Origin: an uncultured Oscillospiraceae bacterium
Lineage (GTDB): Bacteria; Bacillota; Clostridia; Oscillospirales; Ruminococcaceae
NCBI GenBank assembly: GCA_904397845.1
Contig: CAJFOX010000011.1
Location: 62,001 to 126,000 of the forward strand
Direction of reading: 5' to 3'
DNA: 64,000 bases
Positions 29,039 to 39,189 of this stretch are shown piece after piece (within the stretch, counting starts at the first letter, position 1; every line of letters begins with the position of its first letter). Made by a program: the position numbers and the translations under genes. The notes beneath the pieces were generated by a model. That model saw only the letters and a program-made list of their open reading frames with translations. It made no database searches and had not been told where the DNA came from.

Positions 29039-29949
29039 CTTCCCTCACCTCCTGTGTCCAGAATCGAAATTCCAAGGCGCTGCATTTCTTTTCGTAACAG
29101 ACGCTGAACTTTTTCAGAAGGATCGATTAGAGGCAGACGGCAGGGGCCGGCTCTCCACCCGGCAAAATTCATTGCCTTCTTGATCGGGATGGGATTCACC
29201 TGCGCAAATAAAGCGTCGATCAGCCCCAGCAAGCGCAGTTGCATCGCCCGGCAGCCAGCCATATCCTGGTTTAGCCCTCGCCGGCATAGATCCGCAACGT
29301 GATCCGGCAAAAGGTTAGAAACCACCGATACAACGCCTTTTCCCCCCATGGAAAGAATTGGCGCGGCAATATCGTCATTTCCACTATAGACCGGCAAATC
29401 CTCACCGCAATACTCTACAATGCGAGAAGCCTTTGCCACGTCGCCGCTTGCCTCTTTTATTCCCGCAATCAGAGGATGTTCCGATAGTTTCCGGCAGGTT
29501 TCCACCGAGATATCCATACCCGTCCGAGACGGGACGTTGTAAACGATTAACGGCAGTCCTGCCGCTTCGGCAATCGTACAGAAGTGGCGCAAAAGCCCTT
29601 CCTGGGTTGTCTTGTTGTAATACGGCGTTACCGACATCAACGCATCCGCCCCGATGGCGGCTGCTTCTTTGGAGGTAACAACCGAGAAGGCCGTATCATT
29701 GCTTCCGCTGCCTGCAATAACCGGAACCCGCCCAGCCGCCTGCTCCACCACGCAGGATACCACCTGCAGATGCTCTTCCCGGCTGAGGGTTGCACACTCG
29801 CCAGTGGTGCCGCAGGCCACCAACGCGTCGATTCCCTGTTCAATCTGCCATTCCACCAAGCGCTTCATCTCTTCCAAATTCACCGAACCATCTGGATACA
29901 TGGGAGTAATCAGCGCTGTAGCCGCACCTGAAAAAACAGCTTGTTTCAT
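29035..29949 (-). CDS. dapA: 4-hydroxy-tetrahydrodipicolinate synthase
   Basis: ALITPMYPDGSVN, ACGTTGECATLS, YNVPSRTGMDI, IAGIKEASGD. Confidence 0.97.
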   Translation of the reverse strand: MKQAVFSGAATALITPMYPDGSVNLEEMKRLVEWQIEQGIDALVACGTTGECATLSREEHLQVVSCVVEQAAGRVPVIAGSGSNDTAFSVVTSKEAAAIGADALMSVTPYYNKTTQEGLLRHFCTIAEAAGLPLIVYNVPSRTGMDISVETCRKLSEHPLIAGIKEASGDVAKASRIVEYCGEDLPVYSGNDDIAAPILSMGGKGVVSVVSNLLPDHVADLCRRGLNQDMAGCRAMQLRLLGLIDALFAQVNPIPIKKAMNFAGWRAGPCRLPLIDPSEKVQRLLRKEMQRLGISILDTGGEGR

Positions 29950-30028
29950 TCAGATCAACCGCCTTTCCAACAATCAAGCCAGATGTGGTTTCTCCGCCGA
30001 AACAAGCCGTAATTCAGCCGGTATGTAC

Positions 30029-31111
30029 TTAATCCAGATAGCCCTTAGCCGCCAGCAGCTCCGCCATTAAAACAGCGCCGCCTGCCGCACCGCGCAGGGT
30101 GTTATGAGAAAGGCAGACAAACTTCACATCATACTGCGTATCTTCCCTTAAACGTCCTACGCTGACGGCCATGCCGTTTTCCAGCATCCGGTCCAGCTTG
30201 GGCTGGGGCCGGTCGCTCTCTTCAAAATAATGCAAAAATTGCTTGGGAGCACTAGGCAAACCCAGTTTTTGAGGCGCACCCGCAAATGCCGCCCACTTTT
30301 CTTTGATCTGCTCCAGCGTCGGTTTTTTTGCAAAGCTTGCAAAAACTGCCGCCATATGCCCATCGGATACATTCACTCTCAGGCATTGGGTAGTAATCAA
30401 AGGCATTTTGGCCGGAATTACACCTTCCGGCCCCACAGAACCCCAAATTTTCAAGGGTTCTTGCTCGCTTTTCTCCTCTTCTCCGGAAATAAACGGGATG
30501 ACATTGTCATCCATTTCCGGCCAAGTGGCAAACGTTTTACCCGCACCGGAAATCGCCTGATAGGTGCATGCCAGCACTTTTGTCACGGCAAATTCCTCCA
30601 TGAGCGGATGCAATGCCGGAACATAACTTTGCAGCGAACAATTGGATTTTACCGCGATAAATCCCCGCTTGGTTCCAAGGCGGCGGCGCTGTATATCGAT
30701 CAACGCCGCATGATTGTCATTGATCTCCGGAATCATCATCGGTACGTCAGGGGTAGCTCGATGCGCGCTGTTGTTGGAAATCACCGGACACTCCAGTTTG
30801 GCATATGCTTCCTCCAATGCACGGGTCTGGGCCTTATCCATATTGACCGCACAGAAAACAAAGTCTGTCAGAGCTGCGATTTTTTCCATGTCGGCGGCAG
30901 CATCCATCACAACCATTTGTTTCATCTGCTCCGGCATGGGGGTATCCATCGCCCAACGGGAGCCAACCGCTTTCTCATAAGTCTTTCCCGCGGAACGGGA
31001 TGAGGCCGCCAAAACCACCGGACGAAACCAGGGATGATTTTCCAAAAGGCTTACAAATCTCTGACCAACCATGCCAGTCGCACCGATGATGCCGACTTTG
31101 AACTCTTTCAT
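30029..31111 (-). CDS. asd: Aspartate-semialdehyde dehydrogenase (long archaeal/fungal-like type)
   Basis: VGIIGATGMVGQRFVSLL, VKSNCSLQSYVPAL active-site Cys, ISGAGKTFATWPEMDDNVIPFISGEEEK. Confidence 0.95.
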   Translation of the reverse strand: MKEFKVGIIGATGMVGQRFVSLLENHPWFRPVVLAASSRSAGKTYEKAVGSRWAMDTPMPEQMKQMVVMDAAADMEKIAALTDFVFCAVNMDKAQTRALEEAYAKLECPVISNNSAHRATPDVPMMIPEINDNHAALIDIQRRRLGTKRGFIAVKSNCSLQSYVPALHPLMEEFAVTKVLACTYQAISGAGKTFATWPEMDDNVIPFISGEEEKSEQEPLKIWGSVGPEGVIPAKMPLITTQCLRVNVSDGHMAAVFASFAKKPTLEQIKEKWAAFAGAPQKLGLPSAPKQFLHYFEESDRPQPKLDRMLENGMAVSVGRLREDTQYDVKFVCLSHNTLRGAAGGAVLMAELLAAKGYLD

Positions 31112-31375
31112 TGTCCTGACTCCTTTATTTTCTTATTGCTATCTTATTTTTCCACCCAAAAAATGGTGACAGAAAAAAGGCTTTTTCTTTCGACGAAAAT
31201 CTCTATCTCTCATAGAATGCGCTTTGGAAAAACCAGTTGTAAACCGCCGCAGGTTGCATTATAATAACAAACGGGCCCATAGTGCAGGAAAAAACCATCT
31301 TTCCGTCAGTATTTTTGTTATAGTAACACTTTAAATTCAGACTTGTCAATTATTTTTTGATGTTTTATCGTATAG

Positions 31376-32446
31376 GTGAAAAAGAAAATGAAAAAAAGTG
31401 ATTTTTGGTATGATTTGCCCGAATCTCTCATTGCACAAACTCCCATTGAGCCACGTGACCACTCCCGCCTGATGCATCTGTCTGTTCCCGGCGGGCAGAT
31501 TGAACATCTGCATTTTTACGACCTTTTGGACCTCCTCCACGCCGGTGACTGCTTAATCGTCAATGATTCGCGGGTATTACCGGCTCGCCTGTATGGAGAA
31601 AAGCAGACCGGTGCCCGCATCGAGATGCTGTTACTGGAGCAAAAAGGTCCCGATGTATGGGAAGTGCTGGTGAAACCAGGCAAAAAAGCGCTGCCAGGCG
31701 TGACGATCACTTTCGGCGGCGGGTTGCTTTGCGCCAATGTATTGGAGATTGTAGAGGGGGGCAACCGTCTGGTACGCTTTTCATACGACGGCAATTTTTT
31801 TGATATTCTGGAAAAAATCGGCCGGATGCCCCTTCCCCACTATATTACGGCAGAGCTGCAAAATAAGGAACGGTACCAAACTGTCTATTCCCATGAGTTG
31901 GGTTCTGCCGCCGCTCCCACTGCCGGGTTGCATTTTACCCTGGAAATGATGGACAAGCTGCGGCAAAAAGGTGTCAATATTGGATATGTGACCCTTCATG
32001 TTGGACTGGGTACTTTCCGCCCTGTCAAAGTTGATGAAATCACCGAGCATAAAATGCATTCCGAGCATTACCGCCTACCGGAAGAAACCGCCCGGCTTAT
32101 CAACCATACTAAGGCGGCGGGAGGGAGAGTCATTGCCGTAGGTACTACCAGCACCCGCACATTGGAATCAGTAGCCGCCAAATACGGTGAAATTCGCGCT
32201 GATGAAGGTTACACCGATATATTTCTCTATCCCGGTTGCAACTTCCGGGTACTGGATGGGCTGATTACCAATTTCCATCTGCCGGAAAGCACATTGATTA
32301 TGCTGGTCAGCGCTTTCGCTGGATATGAAAACACGATGCGCGCCTACCAGGAGGCGGTGGAGAGGCAGTACCGGTTTTACAGCTTCGGTGATGCCATGTT
32401 CATTGAAAAAGAATCACCCTCTTTTGCAGAAAAAAGGAAAGGCTAA
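31376..32446 (+). CDS. queA: S-adenosylmethionine:tRNA ribosyltransferase-isomerase
   Basis: FWYDLPESLIAQTPIEPRDHSRL, HVGLGTFRPV, TNFHLPESTLIMLVSAFAG. Confidence 0.97.
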   Translation: MKKKMKKSDFWYDLPESLIAQTPIEPRDHSRLMHLSVPGGQIEHLHFYDLLDLLHAGDCLIVNDSRVLPARLYGEKQTGARIEMLLLEQKGPDVWEVLVKPGKKALPGVTITFGGGLLCANVLEIVEGGNRLVRFSYDGNFFDILEKIGRMPLPHYITAELQNKERYQTVYSHELGSAAAPTAGLHFTLEMMDKLRQKGVNIGYVTLHVGLGTFRPVKVDEITEHKMHSEHYRLPEETARLINHTKAAGGRVIAVGTTSTRTLESVAAKYGEIRADEGYTDIFLYPGCNFRVLDGLITNFHLPESTLIMLVSAFAGYENTMRAYQEAVERQYRFYSFGDAMFIEKESPSFAEKRKG

Positions 32447-32462
32447 AGCCTTTCCTTTTTTT
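32430..32462. terminator. Bidirectional terminator overlapping the queA stop codon
   Basis: aaaaaaggaaaggctaaagcctttccttttttt. Confidence 0.85.
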
Positions 32463-32474
32463 CTCCTATTGCAG

Positions 32475-34763
32475 CTATTCGTCTTCCTCGTCTTCCTCTT
32501 CCTCAACTCCATGACTTCCTCCGCTGGAACTAGAACCGCTAATCTCGCCTTCCTCTGATTCTACCGAACCCAAATGCTGAACACAAGTGCCAGGGATATT
32601 GGATTCCTTGTACCATCCAGTTGCAGTGTCGGGACAGGCCGAAGTGGCAATTTCACCGGATTCCGTACAGTAAGTCATTTCCACCACTTTACCGCTGGTA
32701 GGGAACTGCTTCACTTCCAGCCCCTCGTGAATATGCTCCATGACCCTTCTCCAGATGATCGGAGGCGGATAACTGCTGTAGCGGATCTGGATATTTGAAT
32801 TATCAGAATACCCGAACCACACCCCTCCAACATAGTAGGGTGTCATGCCCATAAACCATTGATTTACGTCATTATCGGTGGTACCGGTTTTTCCTGCCAC
32901 CGGCATGGATCCGAATTTTGCGGTACTACCAGTGCCCTGCGCACCGTTAACGACCCGTTGCAGCAGCTTATTCATCACTTCCGCCGTGTCCTCAGAAATA
33001 ACCCTCTGCGGCGTAGGATTCTGCTCCAGCACTACGTTTCCTTCACTGTCGTAAACCACTGAATAGCTATACGGCTCATAATACAGGCCGCCATTGTCAA
33101 AAATCTGATAGGCAGCAGTCATCTCCAATACTGTCACGCCGTTTGTCAGCGCGCCCAGACCCAGAGGCGCACGATCAACGTCATTATTGGCGCCAGTGCC
33201 AACCAGCGTTGTAAAATGGAGCTGATTGACCATGAAGTCATAAGAAACCTGCGGCGTTAAAAGCTCCAGCACCCGCACTGCGACAGTGTTAGTCGAACGG
33301 CGGATGGCATAATCCACCGTCACATTCCCCATATATGTCCCATAGTGGTTGATCGGCCAATCGCTGGTAAATGCTCCATCCTCAGAAGCCTGTTCCACAG
33401 GGCTATCATCAAAAATTTTGGACCAGTAGATCATGTCGAAATCCATAGCCGGACCATAGACAGACAGCGGCTTGATGGAAGACCCCGGCTGCCTCACCCC
33501 ATCCGTGGCCAGGTTCAGAATGCGGTCGCCTTCTTTTTCACCACGACCGCCCGCAATACCGACCAGCTTACCATTGGGCTCCATAATGACCATGGCAGCA
33601 TTGGGCTGTTCTTCTACATAGCTGAAGGTTTTCAAATTATAGCCCTGGACAGTGGGAAAAATAGAATTTTCCGCGTCCTGATCGGCAAAGACTACATCCA
33701 GATAATCCTGGATATCTTTATCCATCGTTGTATAGATGCGGTAGCCGCCTTTCAAAACTTTGTCTTCCGCCGTCTCGTAGGTATATCCATATTTATCCAT
33801 CAGATCTTGAATGACCTCTTCCAGGACATAGTCCTCAAAATAGCTCAGCGTAGCCTTCTGAGTCGTATCGGAGGAATTATCATAAGTCACTACTTGGATC
33901 TGTTCTGCCATGGCCTGGTCGTACTCTGCCTGGGTAATATATCCCTGCTCGAACATCTGACCCAAAATCCATTCCCGGCGTTCCCGGTTATTTTCCTCGT
34001 GATTGAACAGCTCCCGCTTGGAAGGGTTTTGGGTAATGGCGATCAGCGCAGCACTTTCCGCAATACTCAGCTGGCTGACATCCTTACCAAAATACAGGTT
34101 TGCCGCGGCCTGTACACCATCGGTATTCCATCCTAAATGGATCGAATTAAGATATGCCTCCATGATCTGTTCTTTTGAGTTGGACTTTTCCAAACTCAGC
34201 GCCCGGAAAATCTCCTTGATTTTCCGTTCAACGCTGAAATCCTTTTCACCTGTAATATTCTTAATCAGCTGCTGGGTAATCGTAGAGCCGCCCTGTGTGC
34301 CGCCTTTCAGAAAATGAGTCACCGTCGCATACAGCGTGCGGCCCCAGTCTACGCCCTGGTGCTCTTTAAAGCGCTTGTCCTCACCGGCAATCGCCGCGTT
34401 AATCAGGTGCTCCGGGATATCCTCGTAGTCCACCCAGATACGGTTTTCTTCCCCGTGCAGACGGTTCAGTTCCACATATTCACCTGTCGCCTTGTCCTGC
34501 ACATACAATATGCTGGTATAATTCATTTCGAGGCTGTTTAAATCCAAGTCGGACTCATCATCCAAAAATCCGACAATATAGACAGTCATCACACAAGCTA
34601 CAATACAGCCGGTAATGACCATCACAAAAAACATCGTCGCCAAAGTACGGAAAAAAACTGATCCCAGCTCCTTGAAGATCTTTCCCGCTGATTTTGGCGC
34701 GCCAGTATCCCGAACAGCCGAAGCTTTTCGATCCGGGGGCGTATTTTTACGGGCATTGCCCAT
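32475..34763 (-). CDS. Class A penicillin-binding protein (PBP1A-like, transglycosylase/transpeptidase)
   Basis: GT51 EDKRFKEHQGVDW and GGSTITQQLIKN; transpeptidase SSIKP, KTGTTDN; start trimmed to MGNARKN with RBS. Confidence 0.95.
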   Translation of the reverse strand: MGNARKNTPPDRKASAVRDTGAPKSAGKIFKELGSVFFRTLATMFFVMVITGCIVACVMTVYIVGFLDDESDLDLNSLEMNYTSILYVQDKATGEYVELNRLHGEENRIWVDYEDIPEHLINAAIAGEDKRFKEHQGVDWGRTLYATVTHFLKGGTQGGSTITQQLIKNITGEKDFSVERKIKEIFRALSLEKSNSKEQIMEAYLNSIHLGWNTDGVQAAANLYFGKDVSQLSIAESAALIAITQNPSKRELFNHEENNRERREWILGQMFEQGYITQAEYDQAMAEQIQVVTYDNSSDTTQKATLSYFEDYVLEEVIQDLMDKYGYTYETAEDKVLKGGYRIYTTMDKDIQDYLDVVFADQDAENSIFPTVQGYNLKTFSYVEEQPNAAMVIMEPNGKLVGIAGGRGEKEGDRILNLATDGVRQPGSSIKPLSVYGPAMDFDMIYWSKIFDDSPVEQASEDGAFTSDWPINHYGTYMGNVTVDYAIRRSTNTVAVRVLELLTPQVSYDFMVNQLHFTTLVGTGANNDVDRAPLGLGALTNGVTVLEMTAAYQIFDNGGLYYEPYSYSVVYDSEGNVVLEQNPTPQRVISEDTAEVMNKLLQRVVNGAQGTGSTAKFGSMPVAGKTGTTDNDVNQWFMGMTPYYVGGVWFGYSDNSNIQIRYSSYPPPIIWRRVMEHIHEGLEVKQFPTSGKVVEMTYCTESGEIATSACPDTATGWYKESNIPGTCVQHLGSVESEEGEISGSSSSGGSHGVEEEEDEEDE

Positions 34764-35124
34764 TTGCAGTCCCTCCTTGTTGCTTTTCCGGCAAAGCCGG
34801 AAAAAACGGTATGCCACAGCAGCCAAATCCACCATGAAACCCTGCGAAAAACACAACCGCCGGCTTTTACCGCAATGGCAGAACATAATCGCTTTTCCAA
34901 ATGATTGCCGTACGAAACATCTTCTAACGCAAAATCGCTGTTCAGACGGCCTGTCGTAAATTCGGAAAAACGGGCTCATAACCACATACAGCTATTATAC
35001 CATACTCCAAAAGGAAAATGTTAATAAATTTAAAGCAAAAATTATCACAAAATCAGAAAAATGAATACTTTTCCCCATTTTGCCCAAAATAATCGCAACT
35101 ATTTCATATAAAGGCGGGGCGTTT

Positions 35125-35454
35125 ATGAAAAAATTTTTCGGATTTACCACTATGTCGGTCGCAGGCGCCATGCTGATTTCTGGAATCCTATTATCGCTGA
35201 CCGGCGAAAATTTCGCTGCACAGAACCCTATCAGCAGCATTTCCCAATCACAGGCATCTGGTGAATACCAATATTGGTTACGCGATTATAACGGATATCT
35301 AGCGGTGTTTGGCAAAGAATCTGAGAGTCCAGAGCTGATTTTTCAGGTTTTTACCCGTAATCTGCCCCAATATGATCAACAGGCTCTGCAAGACGGAATC
35401 GGCGTACGGGATTATGAAGAGCTGGTTGCTCGGATTGAAGATTTTATCAGCTGA
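35125..35454 (+). CDS. Small membrane-anchored or secreted protein with BofC C-terminal-like domain
   Basis: N-terminal TM/signal MKKFFGFTTMSVAGAMLISGILL, then YWLRDYNGYLAVFGKES...LPQYDQQALQDGI, which resembles BofC-type repeats. Confidence 0.65.
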   Translation: MKKFFGFTTMSVAGAMLISGILLSLTGENFAAQNPISSISQSQASGEYQYWLRDYNGYLAVFGKESESPELIFQVFTRNLPQYDQQALQDGIGVRDYEELVARIEDFIS

Positions 35455-35507
35455 AAATAAAAACCTCTATTTTAACCAATTTGTAACGAACCGTAACTGA
35501 AATATCG

Positions 35508-35536
35508 TTGTTTTTCGTCTGTTTGCGGCATATAAT
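35508..35536 (+). promoter_or_regulatory. Sigma-A-like promoter of the AGCS transporter leader
   Basis: TTGTTT - 17 nt - TATAAT. Confidence 0.7.
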
Positions 35537-35653
35537 AAATACAGGATAAGAAATAGTTCTGTTTTAGGCGGTTCTCTCCGGCGATTTTATCGTTACTGGC
35601 TAAAACGATGATTTGTTTTTATATTCTTCAAAACATTCATGGTATTTTTCCCT

Positions 35654-35679
35654 AAGCCCCGGTATTGGCCGGGGCTTTT
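35654..35679 (+). terminator. Intrinsic terminator inside the AGCS transporter 5' leader
   Basis: aagccccgg-tattgg-ccggggctttt, between the promoter and the CDS. Confidence 0.8.
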
Positions 35680-35753
35680 CTCCGTTCTGGTTCTTTTTTC
35701 ATATCCCCCTTGAGCCTTTCATAAGCTAGTAAAAAGGCAGAGGGGGCATTTTC

Positions 35754-37154
35754 ATGCTGGAATGGTTAGAACAAGTAAATGAGTCGGCCAACGGGGTAGT
35801 ATGGGGCCCGGTCACTCTTTTTCTATTTTTGGCTACTGGGATCTGGTTTACATTGGGGACCGGTTGGTTTCAGCTGTCGAAAATAGGCCTGATCTTTCGA
35901 AATACCCTTGGAACCCTGGGAAAAAACCGGCGCCAGAAAAAAGACGGCATCTCTCCCTTTCAGGCAATGTCTACCGCCTTAGCCGGCACAATGGGTGTTG
36001 GCAATATTACAGGAATCGCCACCGCCATGACATTAGGCGGCGCCGGCTCTATATTCTGGATGTGGATCAGTGCGTTTTTCGGCATGATGACGAAATATGC
36101 TGAGGTTCTTTTGGCCGTTCGCTACCGGCAAAAAGGGGCTACTGGCTATTTTGGCGGCCCGATGTATTATATGGAAAAAGGAGTAGGCTCCAAGACCTTG
36201 GCTGTCATTTTCAGCTGTCTGTGCGTCGCTGCCTCCCTCGGCGTGGGAAATATGACTCAATCCAACGCTATTTCGCTGGCCGCAAACCAGCTGTTTTCCT
36301 TTCCATGCTGGCTCTCCGGTCTTTTGACTGCTCTTGCGATTGGCCTGGTCATCATCGGAGGAATACGCCGCATTGCCACTGTTACCGAATTCATGATTCC
36401 TTTTCTGTCTCTTGGCTATCTGGGCTGTGCCATACTGGTACTGATCCTTCGGGCGGACCGGCTGCCTGAAGCATTTCACCTGATCTTTTCTTCTGCCTGT
36501 TCTCCGGTATCCGCTGCCGGAGGCGTTGCAGGATATACCGTCGCTCAAGCCATCCGCTTCGGGTTTGCCCGAGGAATTTTTTCCAATGAAGCAGGTCTTG
36601 GCTCGGCACCGATCGCCCATGCAGCGGCAGATTCCACTCATCCCGCGGCGCAAGGCATGTGGGGCATTTTTGAGGTGTTTGCCGATACGCTGGTTGTCTG
36701 CACCCTTACTGCTTTGGTAATCCTGACCTCTGGCGTAGCCGACCAAGGTTTTACCGGCGCCGGAATGACCGCTGCGGCTTTTTCTGCGGTTTTGGGACCC
36801 TGGGGCGGAAAAATGGTCTCTTTCTCGCTGATCTTTTTTGCCGTTGCCGCAATCATCGGCTGGTCGTTTTATGGGGAACAAAGCCTTTCCTATCTTGTCC
36901 CTCACAGAAAAAACGCCATCTTAATTTATCGGCTGGTTTTCCTGCTTTGTTGCCTTTTGGGTGCAGTGACCAAGCTGGATCTGGTATGGGGAATTGCCGA
37001 TACATTAAACGGTCTGATGGCAGCGCCTAATCTGCTGGCACTGCTCACATTAAGCGATGTCGTATTTCGTACAACAAAAGATTTTCTTCAACCAGAACAA
37101 CGATTTTTCTTTAAAAAATCCCTGAATAGAATTAAAGATAAAAGCCTTCCATAA
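35754..37154 (+). CDS. Alanine/glycine:cation symporter family (AGCS) protein
   Basis: ATGIWFTLGTGWFQL, STALAGTMGVGNITGIATAMTLGGAGSIFWMW, FSNEAGLGSAPIAHAAA. Confidence 0.95.
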   Translation: MLEWLEQVNESANGVVWGPVTLFLFLATGIWFTLGTGWFQLSKIGLIFRNTLGTLGKNRRQKKDGISPFQAMSTALAGTMGVGNITGIATAMTLGGAGSIFWMWISAFFGMMTKYAEVLLAVRYRQKGATGYFGGPMYYMEKGVGSKTLAVIFSCLCVAASLGVGNMTQSNAISLAANQLFSFPCWLSGLLTALAIGLVIIGGIRRIATVTEFMIPFLSLGYLGCAILVLILRADRLPEAFHLIFSSACSPVSAAGGVAGYTVAQAIRFGFARGIFSNEAGLGSAPIAHAAADSTHPAAQGMWGIFEVFADTLVVCTLTALVILTSGVADQGFTGAGMTAAAFSAVLGPWGGKMVSFSLIFFAVAAIIGWSFYGEQSLSYLVPHRKNAILIYRLVFLLCCLLGAVTKLDLVWGIADTLNGLMAAPNLLALLTLSDVVFRTTKDFLQPEQRFFFKKSLNRIKDKSLP

Positions 37155-37421
37155 AAAGGCGTACGCTTTTTCTTGTTCTGCGTTACAAATTCCCTGTTCT
37201 ATCCTATCTTCCCCTATCTGGCAAATCGGTGTTCAATATCAAAAAACAGCCGTTGGGTTCATCGGTAGATGCGGCATAGAAGCAGAGCCCAAATAACAGG
37301 TTCCCTTTTAAACCGAGCTTTTTTATGTTCGTCCAATCTACCACTATCCATATCCGCCAGGTTTTGATCTAGCATAGTAACCAAGATTTTCATGCGGTCA
37401 AAACGATTTTCTCCTAAAGAA

Positions 37422-37453
37422 AAGTGCGAAACAGACTGCTCTGTTTCGCACTT
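37422..37453. terminator. Hairpin/terminator between AGCS symporter and rubrerythrin
   Basis: aagtgcgaaacag-actgct-ctgtttcgcactt, 13-bp perfect stem. Confidence 0.7.
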
Positions 37454-37522
37454 GTAATTTCGATTTCATCTGAAAAATGAAATCAGTTAACATAGTAATA
37501 TGCACCAATTTCGCGATCTGGC

Positions 37523-38071
37523 TTATTTACCGAAATAACGGTTCAGCAGGCCCTGGAAAGCACAACCATGACGCGCCTCATCCTTACACATCTCATGGAC
37601 GGTGTCATGAATCGCATCCAAGCCCAGCTCCTTGGCACGAGTAGCCAGTTTCTTTTTGCCTTCGCAGGCGCCATGCTCCGCTACTGCACGCAGCTCGACA
37701 TTTTTCTTGGTATCGGGATAAACTACTTCGCCCAGCAGCTCAGCAAATTTGGCCGCATGCTCCGCTTCTTCAAAAGCAAATCTCTTGTACGCTTCGGCAA
37801 TCTCAGGATAACCTTCCCTGTCTGCCTGGCGGCTCATTGCCAAGTACATTCCAACCTCTGTACATTCTCCGGTAAAGTTTTGACGCAGGCCTTCCACGAT
37901 TTCAGGATCCACACCGGCAGCTACACCGATTCTGTGCTCGTCAGCCCAAACAAGCCCCTGTGTTTTCTGCTCCTGGAATTTTGAAGCAGGCGCTTTGCAC
38001 TGCGGGCAAAATTCTGGCGGCTCTTTGCCGGTAAAAACATATCCACAAATGGTACAAATAAAAGTTTTCAT
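37523..38071 (-). CDS. Reverse rubrerythrin (NADH peroxidase-like): N-terminal rubredoxin plus C-terminal ferritin-like diiron domain
   Basis: [29 protein letters not shown] at the N-terminus; diiron ExxH motifs [18 protein letters not shown]. Confidence 0.92.
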   Translation of the reverse strand: MKTFICTICGYVFTGKEPPEFCPQCKAPASKFQEQKTQGLVWADEHRIGVAAGVDPEIVEGLRQNFTGECTEVGMYLAMSRQADREGYPEIAEAYKRFAFEEAEHAAKFAELLGEVVYPDTKKNVELRAVAEHGACEGKKKLATRAKELGLDAIHDTVHEMCKDEARHGCAFQGLLNRYFGK

Positions 38072-38108
38072 TTTTTATCCTCCTATTGCATTTCTATTGT
38101 TGGTAACC

Positions 38109-38131
38109 TTATTCGTATTGATTACGAATAA
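38109..38131. promoter_or_regulatory. 23-bp dyad, candidate operator in the rubrerythrin promoter
   Basis: TTATTCGTA-TTGAT-TACGAATAA, overlapping the likely -10 region on the minus strand. Confidence 0.55.
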
Positions 38132-38356
38132 TAATATACTATACAAGTAGACAAATTGCAACTATTTTTCTGAAAAAAACAGAAATTTTGTGTCGCAAAA
38201 AAACAGCAGGCACCCTTCGCTTCCTAAAGAAAGATAATCTTTTTAAATCAAACAAATTTTTTACGGGACTCACAGCCGCCGCAGCGTAGCACTATGAATA
38301 AGGAAACAGAAAATACTTTCCTGTTTCCTTATTATTATAATCAGGCATATCTGCCA

Positions 38357-39151
38357 TTAGATCTGATAAGCTTTAATCGCGCCGGTCGGACATTCTCCCA
38401 CGCATACGCCACAGTTGGTACAAAGCTTTGGATCGATATGCGCCAGGTTATCCGTAACTGTGATCGCACCGGAAGGACAAGCTTTTTCGCACTTTTTACA
38501 GCCAATACAGCCAACCTTACAGACTTTTCGAGTCTGTACACCCTTGTCGTGACTGGAACAGCCGACGAATACCTTGCTGGTCGCCGGAATCATGTCAATC
38601 AAATGATTGGGGCATTCCCGAGCGCACATGCCGCATCCTACACATTTACTCTTATCTACTACGGCGACTCCGTCTACAATATGGATCGCGTCGTATTGGC
38701 AGGCTTCCACGCAGTCGCCAAATCCCAAGCAAGCGTGAGAACAGCTGACCCGCCCTTGATAAAACGAGTTACAGGCCGCGCAGGTTTTTACCCCTTTGTA
38801 GTCCATGATGTAATCGGTGGCATTGCAGTTACCGCCACATTTAACGATCGCGAACTTTTCCTCAACATCGGCTGCTTCCACGCCCAACACTGCGCTTACC
38901 GCCGCGCTTACCTTATCCCCGCCGGGAATACATAGATTTGTTTTTTCACCATTGCACAGCGCTTTCGCATAATCGTCGCATCCTGCATATCCGCAGGCAC
39001 CGCAGTTTACGCCAGGCAATTCTGCACGGACATTCTCATACGTTTCGTCCGTTTCTACAGCCATAAATTTTGAAGCGATAACCAAAACAGCCGAAAGCAG
39101 CAGTCCACAGCCGGTGACGAGCAATATCGGGAAAACATAAGCTTCGAACAT
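38357..39151 (-). CDS. rnfB: Rnf electron transport complex subunit B
   Basis: [21 protein letters not shown] [4Fe-4S] domain and multiple CxxCxxCxxxC ferredoxin motifs. Confidence 0.96.
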   Translation of the reverse strand: MFEAYVFPILLVTGCGLLLSAVLVIASKFMAVETDETYENVRAELPGVNCGACGYAGCDDYAKALCNGEKTNLCIPGGDKVSAAVSAVLGVEAADVEEKFAIVKCGGNCNATDYIMDYKGVKTCAACNSFYQGRVSCSHACLGFGDCVEACQYDAIHIVDGVAVVDKSKCVGCGMCARECPNHLIDMIPATSKVFVGCSSHDKGVQTRKVCKVGCIGCKKCEKACPSGAITVTDNLAHIDPKLCTNCGVCVGECPTGAIKAYQI

Positions 39152-39189
39152 CTTTTCTAGGCTCCTTTACTATCAAATTGACACAGGCT

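Noticed and set aside
33345-34136. 263-aa plus-strand ORF inside the PBP gene
   Set aside because: Antisense shadow of the PBP1A coding sequence; no RBS or domain.
36033-36905. 290-aa minus-strand ORF opposite the AGCS symporter
   Set aside because: Antisense shadow; composition (SGRKD-rich) is typical of complement of a hydrophobic membrane protein gene.
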